Shown: positions 24,281 to 33,102, counted from the stretch's first letter. The stretch is 61,572 bases of DNA from an uncultured Desulfobacteraceae bacterium (GCA_937982505.1 CALJLV010000118.1:1-61572); one strand, 5' to 3'. The notes: a model not told the origin generated them from the sequence alone. A program made the numbers and translations.

Positions 24281-24850
24281 ATGAAAAAAAACGCTCGATG
24301 TAAGCACCGACCCTCAAGGTTGTCGATCCTGCGGCTTGCCGTCTTCTGTCTGGTGCTGACCGTCGCCGGATGCGGCGCAGGATCCGTGCGGCTCGACGAA
24401 ACCTCGGCCGGCCCCCAATTGGCCGCCGATCCGGCGGCCATCAGCCTCGGGGTGGCCAAGGTCGCCAAGACCAAGATGGTGTTTGTCGGCAAGGGGTTTG
24501 CGCCCCAAGAAAAGGTGATGCTGGTGCTCCACGGCGCCGACGCGGCCACCCGCGAAATCATGGTGCCGCTGGGATTCGGGACCGCCGACGACCGGGGGCG
24601 GTTTGCCGTCGAGGTGGAAAAGCAGATGAAGATTTCCAATTTGCTCAACGCCGACGTGGTCTTCGGCGAAAAGGGACCCATCGTCATGGTCTCCGGGCCG
24701 CCGGTTCCCGCCGGGGCCTACACGGTCAAGGCAACCGGATACCAATCCAATCTCGAAGCCACCTGCGCCCTGACCCTCACCGAGGCGTCCTTGGCAGACC
24801 GCGTCAAGGACCGCATCGCCCGGATGCTGGGAAAAATCGCCTCCGAGTAG
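24281..24850 (+). CDS. Putative lipoprotein of unknown function
   Basis: A 189-residue protein with a lipoprotein signal peptide: a basic start (KKNARCKHRPSR), a hydrophobic stretch LAVFCLVLTVAGC and a lipobox V-A-G-C, with Cys at about residue 31. The mature part contains VAKTKMVFVGKGFAPQEKVMLVLHG and AGAYTVKATGYQSN, which looks like an immunoglobulin-like beta-sandwich of the kind that occurs in secreted and cell-surface proteins. I do not recognise a specific family. It lies between the TRAP genes and the aldehyde oxidoreductase on the same strand, suggesting it acts at the membrane for the same substrate. Confidence 0.75.
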   Translation: MKKNARCKHRPSRLSILRLAVFCLVLTVAGCGAGSVRLDETSAGPQLAADPAAISLGVAKVAKTKMVFVGKGFAPQEKVMLVLHGADAATREIMVPLGFGTADDRGRFAVEVEKQMKISNLLNADVVFGEKGPIVMVSGPPVPAGAYTVKATGYQSNLEATCALTLTEASLADRVKDRIARMLGKIASE

Positions 24851-24898
24851 CCACCGGGCCTGCGTCTCCGGTGAAACATGGATGAAGGAGAGCCTGCC

Positions 24899-26794
24899 AT
24901 GAACGGTAACACCGGCAGAATCGTCCGGGCGGACCTGTCCTCCGGCGAGGTTGTCATCGAGAGCCTGCCCGAGGCGCTCTATCGGCAATACATCGGCGGC
25001 AGCGGCCTGGCGGCGGCCTATTTCCGGCAATACGGCGATCCGGCCGCCGGCCCCCTGGATCCGCAGGCGATGCTGATTTTCATGAACGGCCCCTTTGCCG
25101 GCCTGCGTCTTTCGGGTGCCAGCCGCAACAGCGTGGCCGGCCGTTCGCCGTTGACCGGGGTCTGGGCCGATGCCTCCTGCGGAGGCTGGTTCGCCCCGGC
25201 CCTGCGCTATGCCGGCTACGACGGAATCGCCATCACCGGCCAGGCCGCCGAACCTGTGTGGCTGCATATTACCGACGCGGGCGTCGCCCTGAAAAGCGCC
25301 AAGGACCTGTGGGGTCTTGCCATCGACGAGACCGATCGGCGCCTCAAGGCTGAATGCGGCCGCACCTGCCGCGCCCTGATCATCGGGCCGGCCGGGGAAA
25401 ACCGGGTGCCGTACGCCTGCATCCTGAACGAAGCCCACCACGCCTTCGGGCGGGCCGGGTTCGGCGCGGTGATGGGAGCCAAGCGACTCAAGGCCGTGAC
25501 GGTGACCACGAGTCGGCGCCAGATGGCCCTGGCCGACCCGCACGGCTACGAGGCCCTGCGGCAAACTCTGAAGGAGCAGGCCCGCGAATCGGTCACCGGC
25601 CAAGTCCTCGGCGATCTGGGCACGGCCGCCAAGCTCGAGTATCAGGCCCTGTGCGGGGATGTGCCGATTCGCAACTGGACCTCCAACCTCTGGCCGGAGA
25701 TGGGCGAGGCCTTGACCGGCAGCACCCTGGCCGAGACCTACCTGGTCGGACGACATTCCTGCGCCTATTGCCGCATCGCCTGTAAACGCGTGGTGCAAGT
25801 CGATGAAGGGCCCTTCGCCGTTTCCCGCGGGCCCGGGCCGGAGTACGAAACCATCGCCGCCTTCGGCTCCCTGCTCGGCTCGATGGATCTGGCCGCCACC
25901 TGCAAGGCCGGGCGCCTGTGCAACCAATTGGGGATGGACACCATTTCGGCCGGGGCCACCATCGCCTGGGCCATGGAGGCCTTCGCCCAGAAGGTCTTGA
26001 CCCCGGAGGACACCGGCGGCATCCCCTTGCAGTGGGGCGACATGCCCACGGTGATCGATGTCGTTCTGCCCGCCATGGCCCATCGGCGCGGTCCTTTGGG
26101 AGAGCTGCTCTCGTTGGGAAGCCGGGCCGCGGCGCGCCGCATCGGCCACGGATCCGAAGCGTTCACGGTGCACAGCAAGGGGTTGGAAGCGCCCATGCAC
26201 GACCCGCGCGGCGGTGGCCACGGCCTGGCCCTGGCCTATGCCGTCAGCCCCCGCGGGGCGTGCCACGTGGCCACCAGCATGCTGCCCGTGGAAGCCGGGG
26301 CCTGCTACTATCCGGAAATCGGGTTTACCCATGAGCTGGAGCCGCTCACCGATGTCCACAAGGCCGAGGCGGCGGTGGTGGCCGCCGAACTGGGGGCCAT
26401 CGAAAACAGCGCCTGCTTCTGCCAGTTCGCCGACCGGGACATGACCATCGGCCAGTGGGTGGACCTGTTTAACACCGTGGCCGGCTACGACTGGGACGCC
26501 GCAGCCATGATGGCCGCCGGCCGGCGAGTGTTTTACCTCAAACGCCTGCTCAACGAAGGTTTCGGCTTGACCGCGGCCGACGACGATCTTTCCGCCCGCC
26601 TGCGCGAGCCGGCCCGCGACGGCGAGCCCGAGGGCGTCGAAATCGCCCTGGACGCAATGCGGGACGAATTTTACCGGCTCATGGGGCTTGATTCCCGCCG
26701 AGGAATTCCCACCCGCGAAGCCCTTTTCGCCTGCGGCATGGACGACGAGGCCGAACAGGCGTGGTCGGCGCCCGCAACGCCTGTTCGGGGATGA
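24899..26794 (+). CDS. Aldehyde:ferredoxin oxidoreductase family protein (tungsten enzyme)
   Basis: A 631-residue enzyme of the AOR family, which oxidises aldehydes to acids with ferredoxin as acceptor and uses tungstopterin and a [4Fe-4S] cluster. The N-terminus reads GRIVRADLSSGEVVIE and YIGGSGLAAAYF, and the pterin-binding region is FAGLRLSGASRNSVAGRSPLTG. Cluster ligands are CAYCRIAC (Cys288, 291, 295) with a distal cysteine in ENSACFCQF. GPGPEYETIAAFGSLLGSMD is a family hallmark. The ATG at 24899 has AAGGAG upstream. Its stop overlaps the activase start (ATGA), so the two are translationally coupled. It could oxidise an aldehyde made by the glycyl radical enzyme, or act as a ferredoxin-linked reductase in reverse. 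Confidence 0.92.
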   Translation: MNGNTGRIVRADLSSGEVVIESLPEALYRQYIGGSGLAAAYFRQYGDPAAGPLDPQAMLIFMNGPFAGLRLSGASRNSVAGRSPLTGVWADASCGGWFAPALRYAGYDGIAITGQAAEPVWLHITDAGVALKSAKDLWGLAIDETDRRLKAECGRTCRALIIGPAGENRVPYACILNEAHHAFGRAGFGAVMGAKRLKAVTVTTSRRQMALADPHGYEALRQTLKEQARESVTGQVLGDLGTAAKLEYQALCGDVPIRNWTSNLWPEMGEALTGSTLAETYLVGRHSCAYCRIACKRVVQVDEGPFAVSRGPGPEYETIAAFGSLLGSMDLAATCKAGRLCNQLGMDTISAGATIAWAMEAFAQKVLTPEDTGGIPLQWGDMPTVIDVVLPAMAHRRGPLGELLSLGSRAAARRIGHGSEAFTVHSKGLEAPMHDPRGGGHGLALAYAVSPRGACHVATSMLPVEAGACYYPEIGFTHELEPLTDVHKAEAAVVAAELGAIENSACFCQFADRDMTIGQWVDLFNTVAGYDWDAAAMMAAGRRVFYLKRLLNEGFGLTAADDDLSARLREPARDGEPEGVEIALDAMRDEFYRLMGLDSRRGIPTREALFACGMDDEAEQAWSAPATPVRG

Positions 26795-27795
26795 CGATGG
26801 CAGATGTGGCCGAAAACGGTTCGAGTCCAAATCCGCCCGACGGGATGATCTTCAACATCCAGCGGGCCTCCACCGAGGACGGCCCCGGGATCCGCACCAC
26901 GGTCTTTTTCAAGGGCTGCTCCCTGCGTTGCGCCTGGTGCCACAACCCCGAGGGCATCGAGGCCCGGCCGCAAGTCCAGTGGGTCGAAACCCGGTGCATC
27001 GGCTGCCACGCCTGCATCGCCGCCTGCCCGCGGCGAGCGTTGTCCGTCGGGCCAACATGCATCGCCATCGACCGGAATCTTTGCGACGGCTGCGGCGACT
27101 GCACCGTGGCCTGTCCCACCGGGGCCATGGCGCTGTCGGGCCAGCGCTGGACCGCAACCGCCCTGGCGGCGGAAGCGGCCCGGGATGAGGTCTATTTCAA
27201 ACTCTCCGGCGGCGGGATCACCGCCTCGGGCGGCGAGCCGGCCCTGCAGGCAGCCTTCGTGGCTGAACTCTTCCGCCGTTGTCGGGCCCGGGGGATCGCC
27301 ACGGCCCTGGACACCTGCGGCCAGGTTGCGCCGGAAAACTATGCCCGGATCCTGCCCCATACCGACCTGGTGCTCTTCGACATCAAGATCATGGATCCGG
27401 AGCGCCACCGTCGCCATACCGGCCATGACAACCGCTTGATTCTGGAAAACCTCGAACGCATCGCCGCGGCCAAGCGGGACGGCTGGCCGGGCAAGATCTG
27501 GGTCCGCACCCCGATAATCCCGGGCGCCACCGACGATGAAGAAAACATCATCGCCATCGGCCGTTTTCTGGCGGCCCGTTTGGGTCCCGACCTGGAACGC
27601 TGGCAGCTTTGCGCCTTCAACCGCCTCTGCCGCGACAAGTACCGCCGTTTGGGGCTCAAGTGGGCTTACGAGGATGCCGCGCTCATCCCCGCCGACCGCA
27701 TGGCGCGGCTCTGCGAGGCCGCCTACCGCTGGGGGCCGGCGCCGGCGATCGTTTCCGGCAGCGGAGTGCCGGGCCGCAGCGGCCGGGCCGGTTGA
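26791..27795 (+). CDS. Glycyl radical enzyme activating protein (radical SAM)
   Basis: A 334-residue activase that installs the glycyl radical on its partner enzyme. The N-terminus holds FNIQRASTEDGPGIRTTVFFKGC and the radical SAM motif CSLRCAWC. Two inserted [4Fe-4S] ferredoxin motifs follow, CIGCHACIAACP and CDGCGDCTVACP, as in activases of dehydratases, lyases and decarboxylases but not of pyruvate formate-lyase. GGGITASGGEP and DTCGQV are conserved too. It lies 10.8 kb downstream of the glycyl radical enzyme gene with all intervening genes on the same strand, which ties the block together. The start at 26791 overlaps the previous stop; an ATG two codons later is also possible. Confidence 0.95.
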   Translation: MTMADVAENGSSPNPPDGMIFNIQRASTEDGPGIRTTVFFKGCSLRCAWCHNPEGIEARPQVQWVETRCIGCHACIAACPRRALSVGPTCIAIDRNLCDGCGDCTVACPTGAMALSGQRWTATALAAEAARDEVYFKLSGGGITASGGEPALQAAFVAELFRRCRARGIATALDTCGQVAPENYARILPHTDLVLFDIKIMDPERHRRHTGHDNRLILENLERIAAAKRDGWPGKIWVRTPIIPGATDDEENIIAIGRFLAARLGPDLERWQLCAFNRLCRDKYRRLGLKWAYEDAALIPADRMARLCEAAYRWGPAPAIVSGSGVPGRSGRAG

Positions 27796-27833
27796 CAATT
27801 TCATCCAAACCAATTATTGAAAATCAATAATTG
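27792..27833 (+). promoter_or_regulatory. Perfect AT-rich palindrome with a TTGACA box
   Basis: CAATTATTGA-AAA-TCAATAATTG (27811-27833) is a perfect 10-bp inverted repeat in a very GC-rich surrounding. TTGACA (27792-27797) lies 17 bases before TATTGA, a weak -10 inside the left arm. No T-run follows. It sits 23 bases upstream of the ATPase start codon, so it is more likely an operator or promoter than a terminator, although a hairpin ending the activase transcript remains possible. Confidence 0.65.
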
Positions 27834-27855
27834 ACTCTGATGATGGAATTCGGCC

Positions 27856-28995
27856 ATGACCAACCCGTTCACCATGCGCGTGATCCCACCCGATGGGCCC
27901 TTTTGCAACCGCGTCCAGGAGTTGAAGGACCTGCGGCAGCATGGGGTCAACCGCGCCAACGTGGTGGTCTTTTCTCCCCGCCGCTACGGCAAGACCTCGC
28001 TGGCCAAAAGGGTGCAATCCGGTCTTGAAGGGGAGGGTTTCCTGGCCTGTTACACCGACCTTTTCATGGTGACCGGCGTGGAGGAGGTGGCCCGGCGCAT
28101 CGCCAGGACCGTCTATGCCGTTTTACACCGGCGCGAGTCCCTGCTGGAAAAAGGCGCCCGCTTCCTTAAAACCTTCGCCACCTTCCGCCCGGTGTTCAAG
28201 CCTTCCGTACAGGACGGGTTTACCCTGAGCGTGGAACCGGTTTCCCCAGCCCTGCCGGGGATCGAGGCGCTGGACAAGGTGCTGGAAGAACTAGGGCTGT
28301 TCATCGAACGGGAAACGCCCAAGCTGCACTTCGTGCTGGATGAATTCCAGGAGATCACCGAACTCAAGGACCCGTCCATCGAGGGGATCTTTCGCAAGCA
28401 CATCCAGCACCAACCGGCGTCCTACTGTTTCGTCGGCAGCCGGCGCCGGGTCCTGCTGGACATGTTCAACCAGCGCAGCCGGCCGTTCTACCAGAGCGCC
28501 ATCATGTATCCGCTGAAGGCACTGCCCCTTGCGGAATTGAGCGCCTTTCTCCAGGAAAGGTTCGCGGCGGAAGGCAAAACATGCCCGCCGGCCGTGGCGC
28601 AAGTCATTTCGCAGCGCACGGGCCGGCACCCCTACTATGCCCAGGCATTGGCATACAACACCTTTGATCTTGCCGCCCGGCAAATCCGGCCGGAAGATGT
28701 GGACGCCGGTTTCGAAAGGCTGCTGGCCGCCGAACGCTATGCCTTCGAAGCCATGGTTCAGGGACTTACCGGGCCGCAGATCTCCCTCCTGCGCGCCCTG
28801 GCGGCTTCGCCGACGGCCAAGATCCTTTCCAGCGACTACATCGCCAGCCACAAGCTCACCATCGGAGGCGTCCAGTATGCCCAAAAGAAACTGCTGGAAC
28901 TCGACCTGATCGAAAAGAAAGACGACATCTGGCAGGTGGTGGACCCGGTTTTTGCCGTCTGGCTCTCCCGGTATGGAACCGGCGGTTTCCCTTGA
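27856..28995 (+). CDS. P-loop ATPase with C-terminal winged-helix region (archaeal ATPase-like)
   Basis: A 379-residue ATP-binding protein. Walker A is FSPRRYGKTSLAKRV (near residue 40) and Walker B is LHFVLDEFQEI, followed by FVGSRRRVLLDMF. This pattern matches the STAND-related archaeal-type ATPase group, in which a C-terminal winged helix follows; here AASPTAKILSSDYIASHKLTIGGVQYAQKKLLELDLIEKKDDIWQVVDPVFAVWL fits. Proteins of this group are of poorly known function, with roles suggested in regulation or mobile-element biology. It stands alone behind its own palindrome and is followed 57 bases later by the acyl carrier protein gene. No link to the catabolic block can be shown. Confidence 0.82.
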   Translation: MTNPFTMRVIPPDGPFCNRVQELKDLRQHGVNRANVVVFSPRRYGKTSLAKRVQSGLEGEGFLACYTDLFMVTGVEEVARRIARTVYAVLHRRESLLEKGARFLKTFATFRPVFKPSVQDGFTLSVEPVSPALPGIEALDKVLEELGLFIERETPKLHFVLDEFQEITELKDPSIEGIFRKHIQHQPASYCFVGSRRRVLLDMFNQRSRPFYQSAIMYPLKALPLAELSAFLQERFAAEGKTCPPAVAQVISQRTGRHPYYAQALAYNTFDLAARQIRPEDVDAGFERLLAAERYAFEAMVQGLTGPQISLLRALAASPTAKILSSDYIASHKLTIGGVQYAQKKLLELDLIEKKDDIWQVVDPVFAVWLSRYGTGGFP

Positions 28996-29052
28996 CGCCC
29001 GTTTTGTAGTAAGAGGCGGGTCTGGCGCCACAGCGGTTCTGAAGGAACAAGG

Positions 29053-29328
29053 ATGGAACGCGACCGGATCACAACCGAGCTGCTGCGGATTTTCCGCACC
29101 CTCTTCGAGATCGAGACCCCCGGTCTGGACGAGGATCTGCGCGAGGTCTACGAGTTCGACAGCATCGACGCCATCGAGCTGCTGCGCGAGATCGAGGTGA
29201 TGCTCGACACCGTCCTGACCCGGGCCGAGAAAGAGGCCGCCATGGAGATCCGCACCCTGGGGCAGATCGTCGACTACATCCAGCACCTGGCGGCCCGGCG
29301 GGCCGGCCCGGGGCGGGCGCGGCCATGA
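29053..29328 (+). CDS. Acyl carrier protein
   Basis: A 91-residue acyl carrier protein. The 4'-phosphopantetheine attachment serine is in YEFDSIDAIELLREIE, the usual DSxx helix II motif, and the acidic helices around it fit the fold. AAGGAACAAGG precedes the ATG. Its stop overlaps the start of the ketosynthase gene (ATGA), so the two are coupled. This is not the housekeeping acpP arrangement with fabD, fabG and fabF, but a dedicated carrier for a small specialised pathway. Confidence 0.92.
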   Translation: MERDRITTELLRIFRTLFEIETPGLDEDLREVYEFDSIDAIELLREIEVMLDTVLTRAEKEAAMEIRTLGQIVDYIQHLAARRAGPGRARP

Positions 29329-30563
29329 CCCGACGCGTCGTCATCACCGGCTGGGGGGCCGTCACCCCCATCGGCCTCGACGCCGCCGGCCTGCGCCGTC
29401 ATCTGACCGAGGGAATTTCGGGGGTGCGGCGGATGCGGGACGACGACCTGCTGGCCGAGCACATCCACTGCAAGGTTTTCGGAACGGTGAGCCAGGCACC
29501 GGACTACGGCTTCAGGCGCCGCGATACCAAGACCATGGGGCCGGTGGCCTTCTACGCCTGCCAGACGGCCAAAGAGGCCCTGGCGGCCAGCGGGCTGGAC
29601 GGGGCGTTCATCCGTTCGGGCCGCCTGGGGGTCGCCTTCGGATCGACCCACGGCAGCCCCACCGTGCAGCGCCACATCTACCGGACCTTTTTCAGCGACG
29701 ATCGCCAAAAGCTGGCCTCGGTGGGGGCGGTGGACTATCTCAAGTCCATGGTGCACACCACGGCGGTGAACATCACCAAGATGTTCGGCATCACCGGACG
29801 GGTCATCGCGTCTTCCACTGCCTGCACCACCGGCAGCCAGGCCATCGGTTTCGGCTACGAGGCGGTCAAGTACGGGCTCCAGGACGCCATGCTCTGCGGC
29901 GGGGCCGACGAGTACGACACCACCACGGTGGCGGTTTTCGACAACCTGCTGGCCTGCTCCACGGCCTTCAACGACACCCCCCATCTGACCCCGCGGCCCT
30001 TCGACCAGCGCCGCGACGGCCTGGTGGTGGGCGAGGGGGCCGGGGCCCTGATCCTGGAGGAACTCGATCACGCCCGCCGCCGCGGGGCTCCCATCCTGGG
30101 TGAAGTGGCCGGGTTTGCCTGCACCAACAACGGAGGCGACCTGATTCTGCCCAGCCCCGAAGGGATCGTGCAGTGCCTGCGGGCGGCACTGGAAAACGCC
30201 CGCCTGGCGCCTCAAGACGTGGATCTGGTGAGCGCCCATGCCACCGGCACCAAGATGGGGGACGTGATCGAAGCCCAGGCCATCGGGCGGGTTTACGGCG
30301 ACGGTCCGGCGGTGACCGGGCTCAAGAGCTACATGGGCCACACCATGGGTTCGTGCGGGGCCATCGAAACCATCCTGGTGCTGCTGATGATGGCCGATGG
30401 GTTCATCGCCCCGACCCTGCACCTGGCGCAAATCGATCCGCGCTGCGCCACAATCCGGCATGTTACCGGGCTGCGCGAGGCGCCGGTGCGGGTGGCGGCC
30501 GTGCAGAATTTCGCCTTCGGGGGGGTCAACACCTGCCTGTTTCTGCGGCGCTGGGAAGGCTGA
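29325..30563 (+). CDS. Beta-ketoacyl-ACP synthase (KAS II-like)
   Basis: A 412-residue decarboxylating condensing enzyme. The Cys-His-His active site is intact: Cys167 in SSTACTTGSQA, His305 in SAHATGT and His339 in GHTMGSCGAIE. The N-terminus RRVVITGWGAVTPIG and the end VQNFAFGGVNTCLFL are typical of FabF-type and aryl-polyene ketosynthases. It is coupled to the ACP gene by an ATGA overlap. Together with the downstream acyltransferase it should build and transfer a special acyl chain. No ketoreductase or dehydratase is adjacent. Confidence 0.93.
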   Translation: MTRRVVITGWGAVTPIGLDAAGLRRHLTEGISGVRRMRDDDLLAEHIHCKVFGTVSQAPDYGFRRRDTKTMGPVAFYACQTAKEALAASGLDGAFIRSGRLGVAFGSTHGSPTVQRHIYRTFFSDDRQKLASVGAVDYLKSMVHTTAVNITKMFGITGRVIASSTACTTGSQAIGFGYEAVKYGLQDAMLCGGADEYDTTTVAVFDNLLACSTAFNDTPHLTPRPFDQRRDGLVVGEGAGALILEELDHARRRGAPILGEVAGFACTNNGGDLILPSPEGIVQCLRAALENARLAPQDVDLVSAHATGTKMGDVIEAQAIGRVYGDGPAVTGLKSYMGHTMGSCGAIETILVLLMMADGFIAPTLHLAQIDPRCATIRHVTGLREAPVRVAAVQNFAFGGVNTCLFLRRWEG

Positions 30564-30591
30564 ATCCGGCGCCCGCGATCCGGAGCGCGGC

Positions 30592-31416
30592 GTGGTCAAC
30601 AGCCAAAAAGCGGAGCTATCCGGCGGCCGGGGGTGGCGGCGGGCCTGTGATCTGGGCGGGACCCTGATCCTCTGGGGCTATTTCACCATCGGCTTCGTTC
30701 TCTTTTTCGCCCCGGCCTACCTGGCCGCGCGGGTCTTCGCCAGGGATACGGCACGGGCCTTTCAAAGGCTCAACCGCCGTTTTTATCGCGGCTTTTTCCG
30801 GCTGCTGGGGCGCCTGGCGCCCGCCCAGGTCTGGCGGGTCGACCCGTGCATCGGAAAAATTCGCGGCGCCGTGGTGGTCTGCAATCACGTCTCCTATCTG
30901 GATGCCATCCTGCTCGTCGCCATGCTGCCGCGCCATACCACCGTGGCCAAGGCGCGTCTATTCCGGATTCCGATCTTCGGGCGCATGCTCGAGCTGTCGG
31001 GCTATATTCCGGCCAGCAGCGCACACGGACAGGGCGCCCGGGTCCTGGCACGCCTGGAGGCCCTGCCGGCCGAACTGGCGGAGGGCAACAATCTGTTTGT
31101 GTTTCCCGAAGGCACCCGGGGGCGCGAGAACGCCGTGGGCCCCTTGCACAGGGGGATCTTCAAGCTGGCGCGCTCGCTGCGGGTCCCGCTCTACGTGCTG
31201 CAGGTGGCGGGGACCGACCGGCTTTTTGCCCCCGGACGGTTCGCCTTTCATCTGACCCGGCCCAACACCGTCACCCTGCGGCAACTGGCGGTCTTTACCC
31301 CGGAAATGGTCCTGGGTGCCGGATCGGCCCGGGCACTGGCGGACCGGGTGCGCGACCTGCTGGAACGGCCCGCCGACATCGATGGTGCCCGGGCGAGCGT
31401 TGCGGAGGAAGGATGA
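30592..31416 (+). CDS. 1-acyl-sn-glycerol-3-phosphate acyltransferase-like (PlsC family)
   Basis: A 274-residue membrane acyltransferase. An N-terminal helix (LILWGYFTIGFVLFFAPAYLAARVF) is followed by the catalytic NHVSYLD (NHX4D) motif and the acceptor-binding FPEGTRGRE motif, with PLYVLQVAGTDRLF downstream. The GTG at 30592 is chosen because GGAG lies seven bases upstream and no suitable ATG precedes the first helix. It overlaps the radical SAM gene by four bases. It probably places the acyl chain made by the ACP and ketosynthase on a glycerophosphate or glycolipid acceptor. Confidence 0.88.
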   Translation: MVNSQKAELSGGRGWRRACDLGGTLILWGYFTIGFVLFFAPAYLAARVFARDTARAFQRLNRRFYRGFFRLLGRLAPAQVWRVDPCIGKIRGAVVVCNHVSYLDAILLVAMLPRHTTVAKARLFRIPIFGRMLELSGYIPASSAHGQGARVLARLEALPAELAEGNNLFVFPEGTRGRENAVGPLHRGIFKLARSLRVPLYVLQVAGTDRLFAPGRFAFHLTRPNTVTLRQLAVFTPEMVLGAGSARALADRVRDLLERPADIDGARASVAEEG

Positions 31417-32903
31417 AGATCCTGCTCATGAGCATGCCCGACGTGGCCCCGGTGATCATGCACCCGAGCGCGATCCATATGCCCAACCTGGGCGTCGCCA
31501 GTCTGGGCGCCAACCTCGATGCGGGCCACGAGGTCCGGATCGCCGATCTGATCCGCCGCCGCCGGCGTCCCGGCGCCTTCGTTCGGCGCACCCTGGAGCG
31601 TTTTCAACCCGACATGGTGGGTCTGTCGGCCATGGCCTGGCAGTACGGCACCTGCACCCGCGTCATCCGCCTGATCCGCCGCGTCCACCCCCGGGCCCGG
31701 ATCGTCATCGGCGGCTACCATGCCACCCTGATGTACAACGAGATCGCCGCCAGCCCGGAGGCCCGGCAGATCGATTTCATCGTCCGCGGCGAAGGCGAAG
31801 CGACCCTGCGGCGGCTGATTCGGGCGCTGGAGGGCCAAGATCGCCTGGACCGGATCCCGGGCCTCTCCTGGAAGGACGGCGACGATTTTTGCCACAACCC
31901 GCCGGGCGACCTGCTCGACCTGGCCGCCCTGCGCCTGCCCATCCGCGACGGGCGGCGCCTCACCGGCGGCTACCACGTGATGAACCGCCGGGTGGAGGTG
32001 CTGGAAACCAGCCGGGGCTGCACCCGGGCCTGCCATTTCTGCAGCATGCATCACATGTACGGGCGCACCTTCCGCACCTTTCCCATCGAGCGGGTGCTGG
32101 CGGACATCGACGACATCTACCACCGGCGGCGCGTGCGCTGGATTTTCGTGACCGACGACAACATGGTCCTCGACCCGGCGCGGGTCGAGGCGCTCTGCGA
32201 GGCCATCGCGCGGCGCGGCTACCGCGGCCTGAACCTGGTGACCCAGGCCGACTGCGCCACCATGAGCCGCCAGCCGCGGATGGTGGCCGCCATGGCCCGG
32301 GCCGGGTTCCGAACCGTTTTTCTGGGGATCGAGAACGCCTCCCAACAGAACCTGAGGGCCGCCGGCAAGGGCGACATCCTCGAGGCCTCGCGCCGGGCCG
32401 TGAAGGCCTGCCACGCCCACGGGATCATGGTGGTGGGCGGGATGATCTTCGGCTTTCCGGGCGACGACGAACAGGACATCATCGACAACTACCGCTTTCT
32501 CAAATCCACCGCCGCCGACACGGCCTACTGCCAGATCCTCACCCCCTACCCCCGGACCGAGATGCGTCGCCAGCTCGCCGCCGAGGGCCTGGTGGTCAAC
32601 CGGGACGACTATTCGCGCTACAACGGCATGTGGGCCAACGTGCGCACCCGGCATCTGAGCGCCGAACGGCTCCAGTACCTCTTCTGGTACCACCGCCAGC
32701 AGGTCCTGGGCTGGTGGGAGCCTTCCGTCCGGGTGCGCCGCGGAGGGCGGCTGTGGACCGGGATCTGGCGCCTGGTCCTGCGGCCGGTGCTCCGGCAGGT
32801 GATCGGCCACCGGACCCGGCGCCTGGGCTGGGAGGGGCGCTACCGGGAGGCGATGGACCATCTGGCGCGGATCAATCGCTTTGCCGATCTGGAGAAACGC
32901 TGA
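31413..32903 (+). CDS. B12-binding-type radical SAM protein
   Basis: A 496-residue class B radical SAM protein. The N-terminal part looks like a cobalamin-binding Rossmann domain (ILLMSMPDVAP, HMPNLGVASLGANL, PDMVGLSAMAWQ, ARIVIGGYHATL). The radical SAM motif CTRACHFC follows near residue 205, with FVTDDNMVLD and VFLGIENASQQNL. Members of this class include hopanoid and lipid methylases and the HpnJ, BchE and HpnP types. It is coupled to the acyltransferase gene (ATGA), so it likely methylates or otherwise modifies the same lipid product. The substrate is unknown. Confidence 0.88.
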   Translation: MKILLMSMPDVAPVIMHPSAIHMPNLGVASLGANLDAGHEVRIADLIRRRRRPGAFVRRTLERFQPDMVGLSAMAWQYGTCTRVIRLIRRVHPRARIVIGGYHATLMYNEIAASPEARQIDFIVRGEGEATLRRLIRALEGQDRLDRIPGLSWKDGDDFCHNPPGDLLDLAALRLPIRDGRRLTGGYHVMNRRVEVLETSRGCTRACHFCSMHHMYGRTFRTFPIERVLADIDDIYHRRRVRWIFVTDDNMVLDPARVEALCEAIARRGYRGLNLVTQADCATMSRQPRMVAAMARAGFRTVFLGIENASQQNLRAAGKGDILEASRRAVKACHAHGIMVVGGMIFGFPGDDEQDIIDNYRFLKSTAADTAYCQILTPYPRTEMRRQLAAEGLVVNRDDYSRYNGMWANVRTRHLSAERLQYLFWYHRQQVLGWWEPSVRVRRGGRLWTGIWRLVLRPVLRQVIGHRTRRLGWEGRYREAMDHLARINRFADLEKR

Positions 32904-33102
32904 AAAGAGTCGCGCCACAGCGGTTCTTCTCCAGAACGCACCCCAAAAGCGCGGGCGCGACAGGGCGTCTTGACACCCTCCGGCGATTATCGCATGCTGA
33001 AGGCACGGGGGCTTTTCGCCCCTGTTCCGGTCGTACCCCTCCTTCCAACCGCCGCCGGCGGTCCATTGCCGGCCAAAATAGATTTGGCGAGGGTGCCTCA
33101 CC

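Noticed and set aside
27811..27833. Intrinsic terminator of the activase transcript
   Set aside because: The palindrome is perfect but AT-rich and is not followed by a T-run, so an operator role was preferred.
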